The notes below the pieces were generated by a model that saw only the letters and a list, made by a program, of their open reading frames with translations, did no database searches and was not told the DNA's origin. From assembly GCA_039621445.1 (NCBI GenBank), contig CP154956.1, forward strand, positions 21,900,473-21,964,472: a stretch of DNA of 64,000 nt. The letters run 5' to 3'. The DNA comes from Euglena gracilis (Eukaryota; Euglenida; Euglenophyceae; Euglenales). Shown in pieces: positions 1-9,156 of the stretch; the stretch's first letter is position 1; every line of letters starts with the position of its first letter. The position numbers and the translations under genes were made by a program.

Positions 1-106
1 GTTTGCACCACAAAACTGGTACCAACAGCCAGAAACGGACACTCAGAACGACCAAAACTGGCAAACTGCAACAGCACAGCAACCGGGAACCCAGAGTTTT
101 GCACTG

Positions 107-1517
107 GTGGAGGTACGACAGAGCCCGGAACAACCAGACCGCCTCCAGGGTGAAACTGGAACTTCGTACCAGGAACCATCGTACAGCTCGTACGAGATTC
201 CACAGCCGGAACCACAGAACCAGAACACTGACTGGGACTGGTGGTCGAACTTTGCGTACGAAACTGGACAGCTGACCCAGGAATTTCAACAGTTCAGACA
301 CAAAACTGAACAGACGAACCAACAAACGACAGAAACTCTGCAGCAGCTGCAACAAACAACGACGGAGTGGGTCAGCGAACTGCACGCCACAGTGAACAGA
401 CAGGGTGAAGCACTCATGACAGAAATAAACGGCAGACACGAAGAACTGACGACAGTCCTGGCAACAACCCAAGCAAACATGGAACTGGTGACAGTCAACC
501 AGAACAGACTGCACCAGGAACATTTCAACGGAATGTCACAGCAGATCACAGAAATCAGGGAAATGTCTGGCTCACTGGGTGAAAAACTCAGGGAATTTCA
601 CAGTTTTCTGCAGATGGCAGGTGGGAACGCACAGAACCAGGGTGAACATCTGGTTGGTTTACTGCACCGACAGCGAGAAAACGAAAAAACAACCGCAGAA
701 CTGCAACAGAGATTGGCTGTGGAACGGGTCGCAGGAATCACAGGCGGAGTCCAAACGGTGAACAGCAAAGTGGACGAAACTGTGGCAACAGTGTCCAGAA
801 AAGTTGAAAACCTCAGAGGCGAAATCAGCAGTGTGGTGGAAAGAATTCAGAAGGACATGGGCAGTGAGATCAGAAATCTGGCAGGACGGGTTCAGCAGCA
901 GGAAACAAAAACGACAACAACCATTCAAAACAGTGATTACCTGCACAAAAAGCTGGTCGAACTGCAGAAAATCCCAGATCAGCAGCAGCAGATTACACAG
1001 CTGAACGAGGAAATCGGCAGACTGAAACGACAGGTGGAAACTCTGACCTCCAACGAAGAAAAACACAAACAACGCACTGAACGCCTGAACCTGGAGGTCG
1101 GCAACCTGGGTCACAGGGTGGACGAAACAGCCCAAACGACTCAAAAACTGCTGGGTGAACTACAAAAGAGGACCATTAAAACATGACACATCTGAACATG
1201 CCAAATGGTCGGAAATGACATCTGCCATTGGCTCAATTACAACCAGGGTCGGTCAACTGGAAGCAAAACTGGCGGGTCTCACAGCAAAAACTGCAGAACG
1301 GGAAACACATGACTGGCAGCATTTACATTCTCTGACCACGGAACTGCAGACACAGCAGAAACGGTGGACAGAACAGCTGGTGACCCTGGACAGAAAACTC
1401 AGTACAGTGACAAAAACGACTGAAAACCTGACCGAAAAACTGGAAAGGCAAAACACCCAGCAAATTACAACCCCCAGCCCTAGCCTGGCTGAAATACCCA
1501 AACTTTTCGAAAATTAA
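107..1517 (+). pseudogene. Coiled-coil N-terminal ORF of the Ty3 element (frameshifted)
   Basis: Two overlapping open stretches, 107-1186 and 1155-1517 in the next frame, together read as one Gln/Glu/Thr-rich helical protein of about 465 residues, so I infer one indel near 1155-1186. The first ~60 residues are Pro/Gln/Tyr/Trp-rich. The rest is long heptad-like coiled coil (for example LNEEIGRLKRQVETL), with no zinc knuckle, membrane segment or catalytic motif. The frame of the following Gag region runs open without an ATG back to at least 1505, so this may be the N-terminal part of a large Gag rather than a separate gene. Role unknown; particle assembly or oligomerisation is an inference. The start is the first ATG and the true start could lie left of the window. 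Confidence 0.6.
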
Positions 1518-1683
1518 GCATTTCCTCTCGCCCAGCCTGCACAGGGGCCTTCGGGCCAGAGACGGGGGCCAGCCCCCTGGCCAGTGGGCCTCCCTCGAGG
1601 ACCCAGGCTGGACAGCCAGGGGCAGCCACAACGGCCCAACGGACTGAACAACCCCCCCAGGGGGCAGACAGGGCCGCGGGCCA

Positions 1684-1922
1684 ACGGGGATCGGGGACCC
1701 CACAACCCCAGAACCAGCCCCCGGCAGCCCTGAGGGGCCAGCCCACAGGACAACACGGGACGGGGACCCCAGGACCCCACACCTGGCAGACGGGGATGGG
1801 GACCCCACAACCCCTGGCCCAGCCACGGCCAGCCCTGAAGGGCCAGCCCGCAGAAAACCAAGGGACGGGGACCCCAGAAACCCAGGCCTGTCAAACGGGG
1901 ACGGGGACCCCACAACCCCTGA
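1684..1922 (+). repeat. Degenerate minisatellite encoding Gly-Thr-Pro-Gln-Pro repeats in the Gag N-terminal region
   Basis: About five imperfect copies of a unit close to acggggaccccacaaccc occur at about 1689, 1759, 1791, 1861 and 1899. In the Gag frame they read as G-T-G-T-P-Q-P. The tract is CG-rich, in contrast to the A-rich rest of the element. Copy 2 is cut by satellite inside this same repeat (about 30257), so the breakpoint fell in repetitive DNA. Confidence 0.7.
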
Positions 1923-3799
1923 CAGGTATGTTCAGCCAGAGCAGCCAGCAGTGGGGGGACGAAACACCACACCCAAAAATGGAAGGAGGAGCTGCAGCAC
2001 TGGGGACCGTTAACTCGGCTTCCCTGGTGGGGCAGCTCATCCAGCAAGAACTAAAAACTGCCTTGACACCGTTAATTGCCCAACTGACTCGACAAACAGA
2101 ACAACGACCGACTGCAGTCCCGACCAGCGCAGCTTTTACGACAAACCCGACAAGCCCAGCACCACAGCCAACCCAGCCGACTCAACAGATTTCACAGCCA
2201 GTGACGACGCAACAAAACCCACAGTCCCGGACTCGGGGCTTGTTCATGTGGGCAGACGAAACCGAAACTCAGAACACAGCCACAACAACCTGGGTGGGAC
2301 CCCAGATGGGGTCTACCCAAACTGCCATCCACCACATAGGAGAGGAAACAGTGGTGGCACCCGTGGCAACGGCCCCGGCAGCATCCTTCGGGCTGCTGCT
2401 GGGTCCAGTGGGCGCGGCAATGACCAAAGACCTGGTAAGACCAACACTGCAGGGGAATTTCGCAGATTTTGCCGTGAAATTTCCAATGTACCTGCAACGT
2501 GTGTCAGCCGGTCAGGGGTCCCTGACCGACGACCTGAAACTGTCACTGCTGGAGGGCAGCCTGGACAGTGCCAGCAAACTGGAACTACAACGCAGACAGG
2601 AACGCGGTGAGAAAATAAAATACCAGGAATTTTGGAACTGGATGTGCCAGAAATACGGTGGAGACACACAATCAGCCATCAAAGACGAACTGAAAAACCT
2701 GAGACCAAAAACGGAAGGAAAACTGACACTGGAAGCGTGGAGGGAGTTTGAGGCCCATTTCAAACTCCTCTACAGCAGGCTGGAAAATCCATCAGAGGAA
2801 GACGCTTACAACCTGGTGGCTGAAAAAATGCCTGAAACGCAACGCAGAAGCTGCATCAGGGAACAGGACCGCAGAAATCAGGACAGACCGACACTGAAAC
2901 TGAAAGGGGTCACGAACATTACAAACGTCCCAGATGCAACAACGGAAGACATTCGTGACCTGGTGGCAGCAACAGTGGGCACAGGTGAAATTTTTCAGGT
3001 GGCACGAGACGGACAAAACTTCAGGATCCAACTGCACAGCAGCAGAGCTGCTGAACTTCTCCTGATGAAAAACGGTTCAACGTTGCTGACTGGACACAAA
3101 CCACAGTTCACGCAGGTGCAAGCCAAACTCACATTGGACGAACTGTTCCAACGGGTGGAAACCGAACTCAGGTGCCAACAACAGTCAGACTCCCTAGGTA
3201 GGGGGTACAACGGCTGGCAGAACCAACCTCGTGAAAACAGATCACGGTCGATGGACCGCAGGGGTTACGTCAGGGAAGTCAAGGAGGAGGAGAAAACAAA
3301 ATCCAGAAGTCGGACACCACCTTCCAGATCCCGACCCAACTCCCCTGGACCTCGAACCCCAACGCCTGAAAAACCCAGACCCCCTTCTCCACGCCAGCAG
3401 GTGCCCATGGCAGTTTCAGAACAGCCTGGCCAGGGACGGAACACCAACTGGTCAGACTGGGGACAGAACGACTGGGGCAAAGGCAAAGGAAAGGGGAAAG
3501 GTCAAAACTGGGGTTCAACCCAAAACTGGAACCAGAACCAGAACTGGAATCAGAATTACGGCAAAGGCTACTATTCAGGAAAGGGATACAACTCTGGGAA
3601 AGGATACGATTCTGGGAAGGGGAGCGGGAAAGGAAAAGGCAAAGGACAACCACAGTCACAGCCAGCGACAACCAAAACTGAACCACAGCCTCAGCAAACC
3701 AATTCACAGGAGCCAGCCAACCAGCCACAGGGACAGCCAAAGGCAGAAGCAACTTCCAGCAATCGCTGGCAGCCAGTTCAAAACGCAGAACGGAAGTGA
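1796..3799 (+). CDS. gag: Gag polyprotein of the Ty3 element, copy 1
   Basis: This is the structural protein of the retrotransposon particle, read here as 667 residues from the first ATG. The frame is open further upstream without a start codon, so the N-terminus is uncertain. Residues ~1-60 are GTPQP repeats, followed by a Pro/Thr/Gln linker. Residues ~200-380 are a predicted capsid-like helical region with a retrotransposon-gag style W-x-E-F-E-x-H-F segment. Residues ~480-560 are Arg/Ser/Pro-rich, including RSRTPPSRSRP. The C-terminus is a Gly-Lys tract (GKGYYSGKGYNSGKGY) that replaces the usual CCHC zinc knuckle and is presumably the nucleic-acid binding part. It ends in TGA, after which the same frame stays open into Pol. 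Copy 2 (28205-30257) confirms the protein but has a frameshift. Confidence 0.85.
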   Translation: MGTPQPLAQPRPALKGQPAENQGTGTPETQACQTGTGTPQPLTGMFSQSSQQWGDETPHPKMEGGAAALGTVNSASLVGQLIQQELKTALTPLIAQLTRQTEQRPTAVPTSAAFTTNPTSPAPQPTQPTQQISQPVTTQQNPQSRTRGLFMWADETETQNTATTTWVGPQMGSTQTAIHHIGEETVVAPVATAPAASFGLLLGPVGAAMTKDLVRPTLQGNFADFAVKFPMYLQRVSAGQGSLTDDLKLSLLEGSLDSASKLELQRRQERGEKIKYQEFWNWMCQKYGGDTQSAIKDELKNLRPKTEGKLTLEAWREFEAHFKLLYSRLENPSEEDAYNLVAEKMPETQRRSCIREQDRRNQDRPTLKLKGVTNITNVPDATTEDIRDLVAATVGTGEIFQVARDGQNFRIQLHSSRAAELLLMKNGSTLLTGHKPQFTQVQAKLTLDELFQRVETELRCQQQSDSLGRGYNGWQNQPRENRSRSMDRRGYVREVKEEEKTKSRSRTPPSRSRPNSPGPRTPTPEKPRPPSPRQQVPMAVSEQPGQGRNTNWSDWGQNDWGKGKGKGKGQNWGSTQNWNQNQNWNQNYGKGYYSGKGYNSGKGYDSGKGSGKGKGKGQPQSQPATTKTEPQPQQTNSQEPANQPQGQPKAEATSSNRWQPVQNAERK

Positions 3800-3856
3800 A
3801 GGGGCTGCAGCCTGAGGGTAGGGGACGAGAGGGGCGACTCTCTGCAGGCAGAACCG
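3797..3856 (+). promoter_or_regulatory. Candidate UGA stop-codon readthrough site between Gag and Pol
   Basis: The Gag TGA (3797-3799) is followed in the same frame by 51 sense codons (3800-3952) running straight into Pol, with no further stop. The downstream RNA can fold: GAGAG/CTCTC closes a GGGCGA loop, and CTGCAG just after the stop can pair with CTGCAG near 3843. Copy 2 has the same in-frame UGA, and its CTGCGG variant keeps the outer pairing with a G-U pair. This resembles gammaretrovirus-style gag-pol readthrough; that it works this way here is inference. Confidence 0.55.
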
Positions 3857-3952
3857 AAACCACAAAACAAAACAAGGGAACCAGGTCCAGAGCCGCAGCG
3901 GTCATACACACTGGGTAAGGGAGGTAAGAAAAAAACCCAAAAGAAAAACATC

Positions 3953-4620
3953 GTGACAACAAAATTACTCCACAGCCCAGAACCGAAACGGGAACAGGTC
4001 AGCTGCAGGTTCGGCAGAGCAGCTTCACGGTGGGTGTCGGAAAACTACCACGTGAAGGAAGAAAAAATGACAGAAATTCTCTCACACTTCGGGGTCCAGC
4101 CCCAGCTGGATGCCTTTGCAACGGAAAAAAACAAAAGGTTCCCGCAATGGTGGGGATCGGGCAGCCCAGACGGAACTGACGCCTTTGAAAAAGACTGGCA
4201 CGGAAAACTGCTGTGGATGAACCCCCCATTCAGCAAAATTTCACAGGTAGAATGCAGAAAAGAAAAAGAGACATAAGTGAAAGGACAGGCACAAAAAGGG
4301 AGATAAACACAAACATGGAACCATTCAGAACAGGTGGTGAAGAAAATTCAAACAGACGAGGCCCACGCACTTCTCATGGTTCCAAGATGGGTCCACAGAC
4401 GATGGTACAGGGAAATCAAAAAACTGGCAGTGATGTCAATGTTCATCCCAGCGGGAACAAAACTGTTCGGACAGGGTGACAAGAACTGCAGGAATACACC
4501 GTGGCCTGTGGAAGTGTTTTTGGTATGCGGACACAAAACACGGTGCAAGTACCTACCAGGTTTCCACAAACATTTCACCCCCCTACACCCGACATCCAAG
4601 GTGAGGTTCGGCACAGCTCA
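3953..4620 (+). other. DIRS/Dam-type N6-adenine methyltransferase-like domain (copy 1, split by the insert)
   Basis: The domain has the block LDAFATEKNKRFPQWW, a spaced W, then WMNPPFSKI, and after the insert ALLMVPRWVHRRWY. NPPF (4220-4231) is the catalytic-type motif IV of N6-adenine methyltransferases. The arrangement D-x-F-A ... NPPF ... (V)P-x-W-x3-W-Y is what I know from the methyltransferase (Dam-like) domain of DIRS retrotransposons. It is not a usual Ty3/gypsy module. Whether it methylates DNA is unproven, and the SAM-binding motif is not obvious by eye. It sits immediately upstream of the cytosine MTase in the same polyprotein. Confidence 0.65.
4247..4333 (+). other. 87-nt GT-AG insert in pol of copy 1, probable intron
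   Basis: Copy 2 reads ...ISQ-GVKKIQ continuously, whereas copy 1 has 87 extra nucleotides at exactly this point. The insert starts GTAGAA and ends CAGAACAG, lies at phase 0 between the codons for Gln and Val, is purine-rich, and contains an in-frame TAA (4274-4276) that would truncate Pol just after NPPF. These features fit an intron retained in a genomic copy made from unspliced RNA, with copy 2 made from spliced RNA. The alternative is a small insertion flanked by ACAG repeats. Confidence 0.55.
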
Positions 4621-4766
4621 CGAGTACCCACCAGTGGAGGACGAGGTGGAGGGTGGTGAACAAAAACCCGATTTGGGGACAGAAAAACCACAGAAACACA
4701 TCAGAAAACTGCAGGAGGCAGCCACAGCGACACCAGAACGGGCCACAGCGGAAAAACCAAAACCAA

Positions 4767-5350
4767 AAATGCTGCACCTGTTCTTTGGAACAAATTGGTA
4801 AGCAGGGTGTACGGAAAAATGGGTTCGAGGTGGTGACGGTGGACTCTAACCCCAGGTGGAAAGCAGATTACCAGGTGGACGTACTGGACTGGGACTTCAG
4901 AAAACATTTCAAACCTGGCGAATTCCACACGGTGGTATGTGGAGTTCCCTGCACAGAATTCAGCATTGCCCTGACGACAAGACCCAGAAACTTGGAAAAG
5001 GGAGACAGCCTTGCAAAGAAAGCCCTGGAAATTGTGGAATTTCTGCAGCCGCAGAAATGGTGGTTGGAAAACCCAAGGTACGGATACCTGGGCAAACGAG
5101 ATTACATGAAACCGTACCCGTACATTGACGTGGATTACTGTCAATACACAGACTGGGGTTACAAAAAACCAACACGAATCTGGGGCAGCCCTGACATCCT
5201 GCAGGTACCAGCAAAACGGTGTGACAGGAAAACCTGCAAGAACCTTGACCCGAACGGTGGTGGTCACCTGGTGAAACTCAGCAACAAACACAACATTCCA
5301 GCCTTCAAAAAATTCAGGATCCCAGAACAACTGATTCAGGACCTGGCGGG
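4767..5350 (+). pseudogene. C5-cytosine DNA methyltransferase domain of Pol, copy 1 (motif I destroyed)
   Basis: Visible motifs are VVCGVPCTEFS (motif IV, with the catalytic Cys in PC), WWLENPRYGYL (motif VI, ENP instead of ENV) and KPTRIWG (motif VIII-like). The SAM-binding motif I, intact in copy 2 as LDLFCGTKSVSKVYEK, here becomes LHLFFGTNW followed by a stop, because of two single-base deletions about 30 nt apart plus substitutions. The rest of the domain is well preserved in the shifted frame. The family resembles the compact, phage- and algal-virus-like DCM proteins rather than DNMT1/3. A substrate of CpG or other cytosines cannot be read from sequence. Confidence 0.85.
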
Positions 5351-8300
5351 GTTCCACGAACGGCTACGGCAAACCAGCCAAGCCCAGGCCGCACAGCAAC
5401 AACCGCTGCAGCAGCCCAGCCCTGCCCAGACGGCACGACAAAAGATGCTCTCACAGCCCAGCCCAGAACTGACAGGTCAACAGCCAAACCCAGATTCTGA
5501 CAAAACAGAACCTGACCAAAACATTCGGCTTCCAAAACGACTGTGTGAACCGGTGTCCAAACTCCTGCTGGGGCAGGTCATCAGCAGAAAGAAAGCAAAA
5601 CAACTCCTCGTCGAAGTCCGTGCTGTGTTGCCGGACGGCAAAAAAATGTTCCTACAGGCCCTGATTGACACGGGAGCACAGGCAAACCTGGTGAAAAAGA
5701 ACCTGATTCCCCAACAAAACTTCGGACGTTCACAAAAACCCTTGGCCCTGATCACAGCAGACGGAACAAGGATGGAAGGAGGACTACACGAAGTCACACT
5801 GGAACTGCAGTTTTCATCACGGGTGCACAACACGGACAGAACAAGGGAGTGGTCCACCATTGGAACATTTCATGACGCCGACATCCAAGTGGATGCCATC
5901 CTCGGGTATCCGTGGATGGAACAACACCAACTGGGGGTTTTTCCACACCTACAATCACTGGCCCCCATAGGTGAACCACTGCGGCTGCTGTCCAGTTGGC
6001 ACCAGCTGAAGGAACAAAAACACAGGGAACGGAAAGTACACCAACTTCAGAAAAACATTTCGGCAGTGCGGGCAATGAATTTGCAGATTCCTGCTGAAGC
6101 GGGCCAGGACGAGGAAAAACTGTTTGAAGACGAAACAACACTGGAAACACTGGCAAAACAACTTCGGAAATTGTCAAAGAAATCTGACAGGGTTCACGGT
6201 GTTGTGGTGGTGCCAGAAGGACAGGAAACACAAGGCGAAAAGGTGGCAGAACTGGTAAAAAAGCTGCGGCAGGACTATGAAGGAGTGGTCTTGCGAGACA
6301 AAATCTACCCAGACCCCCCAGAACGCGGACCACTGGGTTATGGGAAAATTGAATTGAAACCTGGAACAGTGGCGAAAAAGCAAAGACCCATCCACATGAC
6401 AGGAGAACGCCGGCAGGCACTCATCGACATGGTGGACGAATGGGTTAGGGACCTGAAAGTGGAAGACGGGAGGAGTGACTGGTCCAGCCCCACGTTCGTG
6501 GTGGCCAAAAAGGGTGGAAAATGGAGAGGGGTGGTGGATTTCAGAGCACTGAACGAGGCAACAATCACAGACGCACATCCCCTCCCTGAGATAGAAGACA
6601 TCCTAGTTCAACAAGGACAACGGGCCCTGTACAGTGTACTGGACCTGAACGACGCCTTCCACCAGGTGCCACTGAGAACAGAGTCCAGACCCTACACCTG
6701 CTGCAGCACACCTAAGGGAACAAAACAGTGGAGAGTGGTGGTCATGGGGATGAAAAACGGTGTACCGATTTTCCAGAGGGTGATCGAGTACAGCCTGGAG
6801 GAGGTACAGGACATTGCAAACCCCTACGTGGACGACATTATCGTAGGAACCGTTTGGCAGGGATCTGAAGACAAAACCCTCGAACAACACGACAAGGACA
6901 TCAGAAGGGTGATGGAGGCACTGAAAAAACAGCAGCACGTGGCAGACATCAAGAAATGCAAATTTTTCGTGAAAGAGGTTGAATTCTGTGGACACGTGCT
7001 GGGTGGTGGACAACGAAAACCAGCACCTGGGAAACTGATGGCCTTGGAAAAATGGGAGGAACCCAAAACGGTCACAGCCCTGCGGGCATTCCTGGGATTC
7101 ACAAATTACTACGCCTCATACGTCCCAGGGTATGCAGAATTGGCTGCAGACCTAATGGAGAAACTGAAAGTGAAAAAGGGACAAGGAAAGAAAGGAAGCC
7201 TGACACCTGTGTTTTTCGGTGAAAAAGAAAGAACAGCCTTCCAGACCATCAAAGAAAAACTGCTCGGAAGCCTGAAACTGCAAACGGTGAACCCAGACAA
7301 ACCGTTCATACTCAGGGTGGATGCAAGTGGCAGAGCCGTAGGTGCGGCTCTGGAACAATTTGCGGAGGACACTGCAGAAAAACCAGACCCAACAACAGCC
7401 ATGACCAAAAAAACAGTACCCGTAGCTTTCTGTTCACGAAAACTGACACCTGGGCAGGTTCGCTCGTGGTCTCCTAGGGAGAAGGAGACCTACGCAGTGA
7501 TCCTGGCTCTGCAAAAATGGGCTTCCTGGATAGGAATGCAACCGGTGCTGGTGTTGACGGACCACAAGTCCATTGAGGCATGGGCAACGGAGGCGCTGGA
7601 CACCCCCAGTGGACCAGCTGGACGTAGGGCTAGGTGGCACGAACTGCTTTCGCGGTTCGACATAACCGTTGCATACGTACCTGGCAAAGACAACACGGTC
7701 GCCGATGCCTTGAGTAGGTGGGCCTACCCCGCCTCACAGGCATTCGCAGACGTGAGTATCCACGGGAGTGAGGAGGACGACCGACTCATGAAAGAAATCA
7801 TCAAACAGGAGGAAAAGGAACAGAAAACTTGTATGGTGATCAACGTGGCAGACCTGACACAGGCACAAAAACAACTTCAAGAACCCGTCACTGTGGCCGT
7901 CACAACAAGGGGGGGAGCCAAAACGGGTGAAGATTCGCCCACAGTGCCTGGTTCAACGGAAAGTGATGACACCCCTCAAAAAAATTCAAAACCACCTCAA
8001 AAACCTGCAAAAACGACAAAGAAATGGGTTGTGAAGGAAACGACTGTGGTGGAACCAAGCAAAAAACTGGCTGAGGCAACCCCAAGGGAGACCACGGATG
8101 AGGCGGGAAACCTGAGCCGACCAGACCAACCAAAAAACAAAACCCCAGAAAATTCAAAAACGGCCGAGGGACCATCCACTGAGGAAGACCCACCAAGGCG
8201 AAGACCCCTGGAAGAGGACCCTGTGGAACCCCTAACAACAACAGACTCAACAAAACAACAGGACGCGCAAGGTGCGTCATCCTCAACGGGGACACCCGTT

Positions 8301-9156
8301 GGACCTCCATCAAGGGGAGTGCACGCCCCGGAGCTTCAACAGGGGGAACCGAAAGGGGTGATGGACAGGGAATGGAAGAACGAGTGCGAAAGTTGCCCAA
8401 GGTGGGGACCTGTGCTCAAGGACCTGAAGGAAACGGGGTTCAAAAACTGGCCTGACAGGTACCGATTCGACAACGGCAGGCTCTACAAAAACGGTCTCCT
8501 GTGTGTACCAAGTGGGTTGACTGGAAACGTAATTCGGGAACATCACGAAACAGCCGGGCACCCAGGGTCAACCCGACTGTGGGATCAGATGGGAAGGTGG
8601 TTTGCGTTTGCGGACCACCAGGATGCAAAAAAACTGACAGGCAAAATGATGACCATGTGTGAAACCTGCCAGGCCACAGAACCCAGCCACCTACCATACA
8701 AGTGCCCGTCGAACCGACACCGATTCCTGCACACCTGATGGACAGCGTTGCCATCGATTTGTTCTCACTACCTGAAACGACCTTTGAAGGGGAAAAATAC
8801 GACACGTTGGCGTTGTGTGTGGACAGGCTGAGTGGGTGGATGGTTGCAACCCCCCACCTGGCGAAGGGACTCACAGCAGAAAAGGTTGGAAAGGACATGT
8901 ACAAACAATGGGGAATTTTTGGAATACCCTCGGTGGTGAGCTCCGACCGGGGCTCCCACTTCACAGCCGGTTGGTGGAAAACACTGTGTGCTGCCCACGG
9001 GGTCCGTATGGCGTACGGGCAGGCATACCACCACCAAGCCAACGGACGGGCTGAGGTAGCGGGTCAACAAGTCCTCCGAAAACTGGCAAAACTGGCTGCT
9101 GAAAAAGGGGTACCCTGGGTTGAACTCCTACCGAACGCCTTGAGGGCCCTACACGA

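Larger units (their letters stand above)
1..9156 (+). mobile_element. Ty3/gypsy chromovirus-like LTR retrotransposon, copy 1, truncated at both ends
   Basis: The order on the + strand is a coiled-coil ORF, Gag, an in-frame UGA, an adenine-MTase-like domain, a cytosine MTase, protease (DTG), RT (YVDD), RNase H and integrase, which is the Ty3/gypsy order with two extra modules. The 5' LTR, if present, lies left of the window. The 3' end is cut inside the integrase at 9156/9157, where satellite sequence (acaggcgcaatttt) takes over; copy 2 shows the uninterrupted continuation. The copy is dead: it has frameshifts in the coiled-coil ORF, two 1-nt deletions around 4785-4820 and one at about 8708. 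The coding strand is poor in T and rich in A and C, unlike the satellite and the LINEs. Confidence 0.9.
3800..9156 (+). pseudogene. pol: Pol polyprotein of the Ty3 element, copy 1 (broken, 3' truncated)
   Basis: Pol follows Gag in frame. Segments: 3800-4246, the 87-nt insert 4247-4333, then 4334-4801 in the same frame, then 4820-8705 shifted by two 1-nt deletions, then 8706-9156 shifted again by loss of one C in CCCC. Domains in order: adenine-MTase-like, cytosine MTase, aspartic protease with DTG at 5668-5676, RT with YVDD at about 6824-6835, RNase H with RVDASG near 7315 and DNTVADAL near 7690, and integrase with its HHCC zinc finger and the three acidic residues of the DDE triad. It ends in the integrase at ...LRALHE where satellite begins. 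Copy 2 shows that the missing part encodes a GPY-like segment and a chromodomain. Confidence 0.9.
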
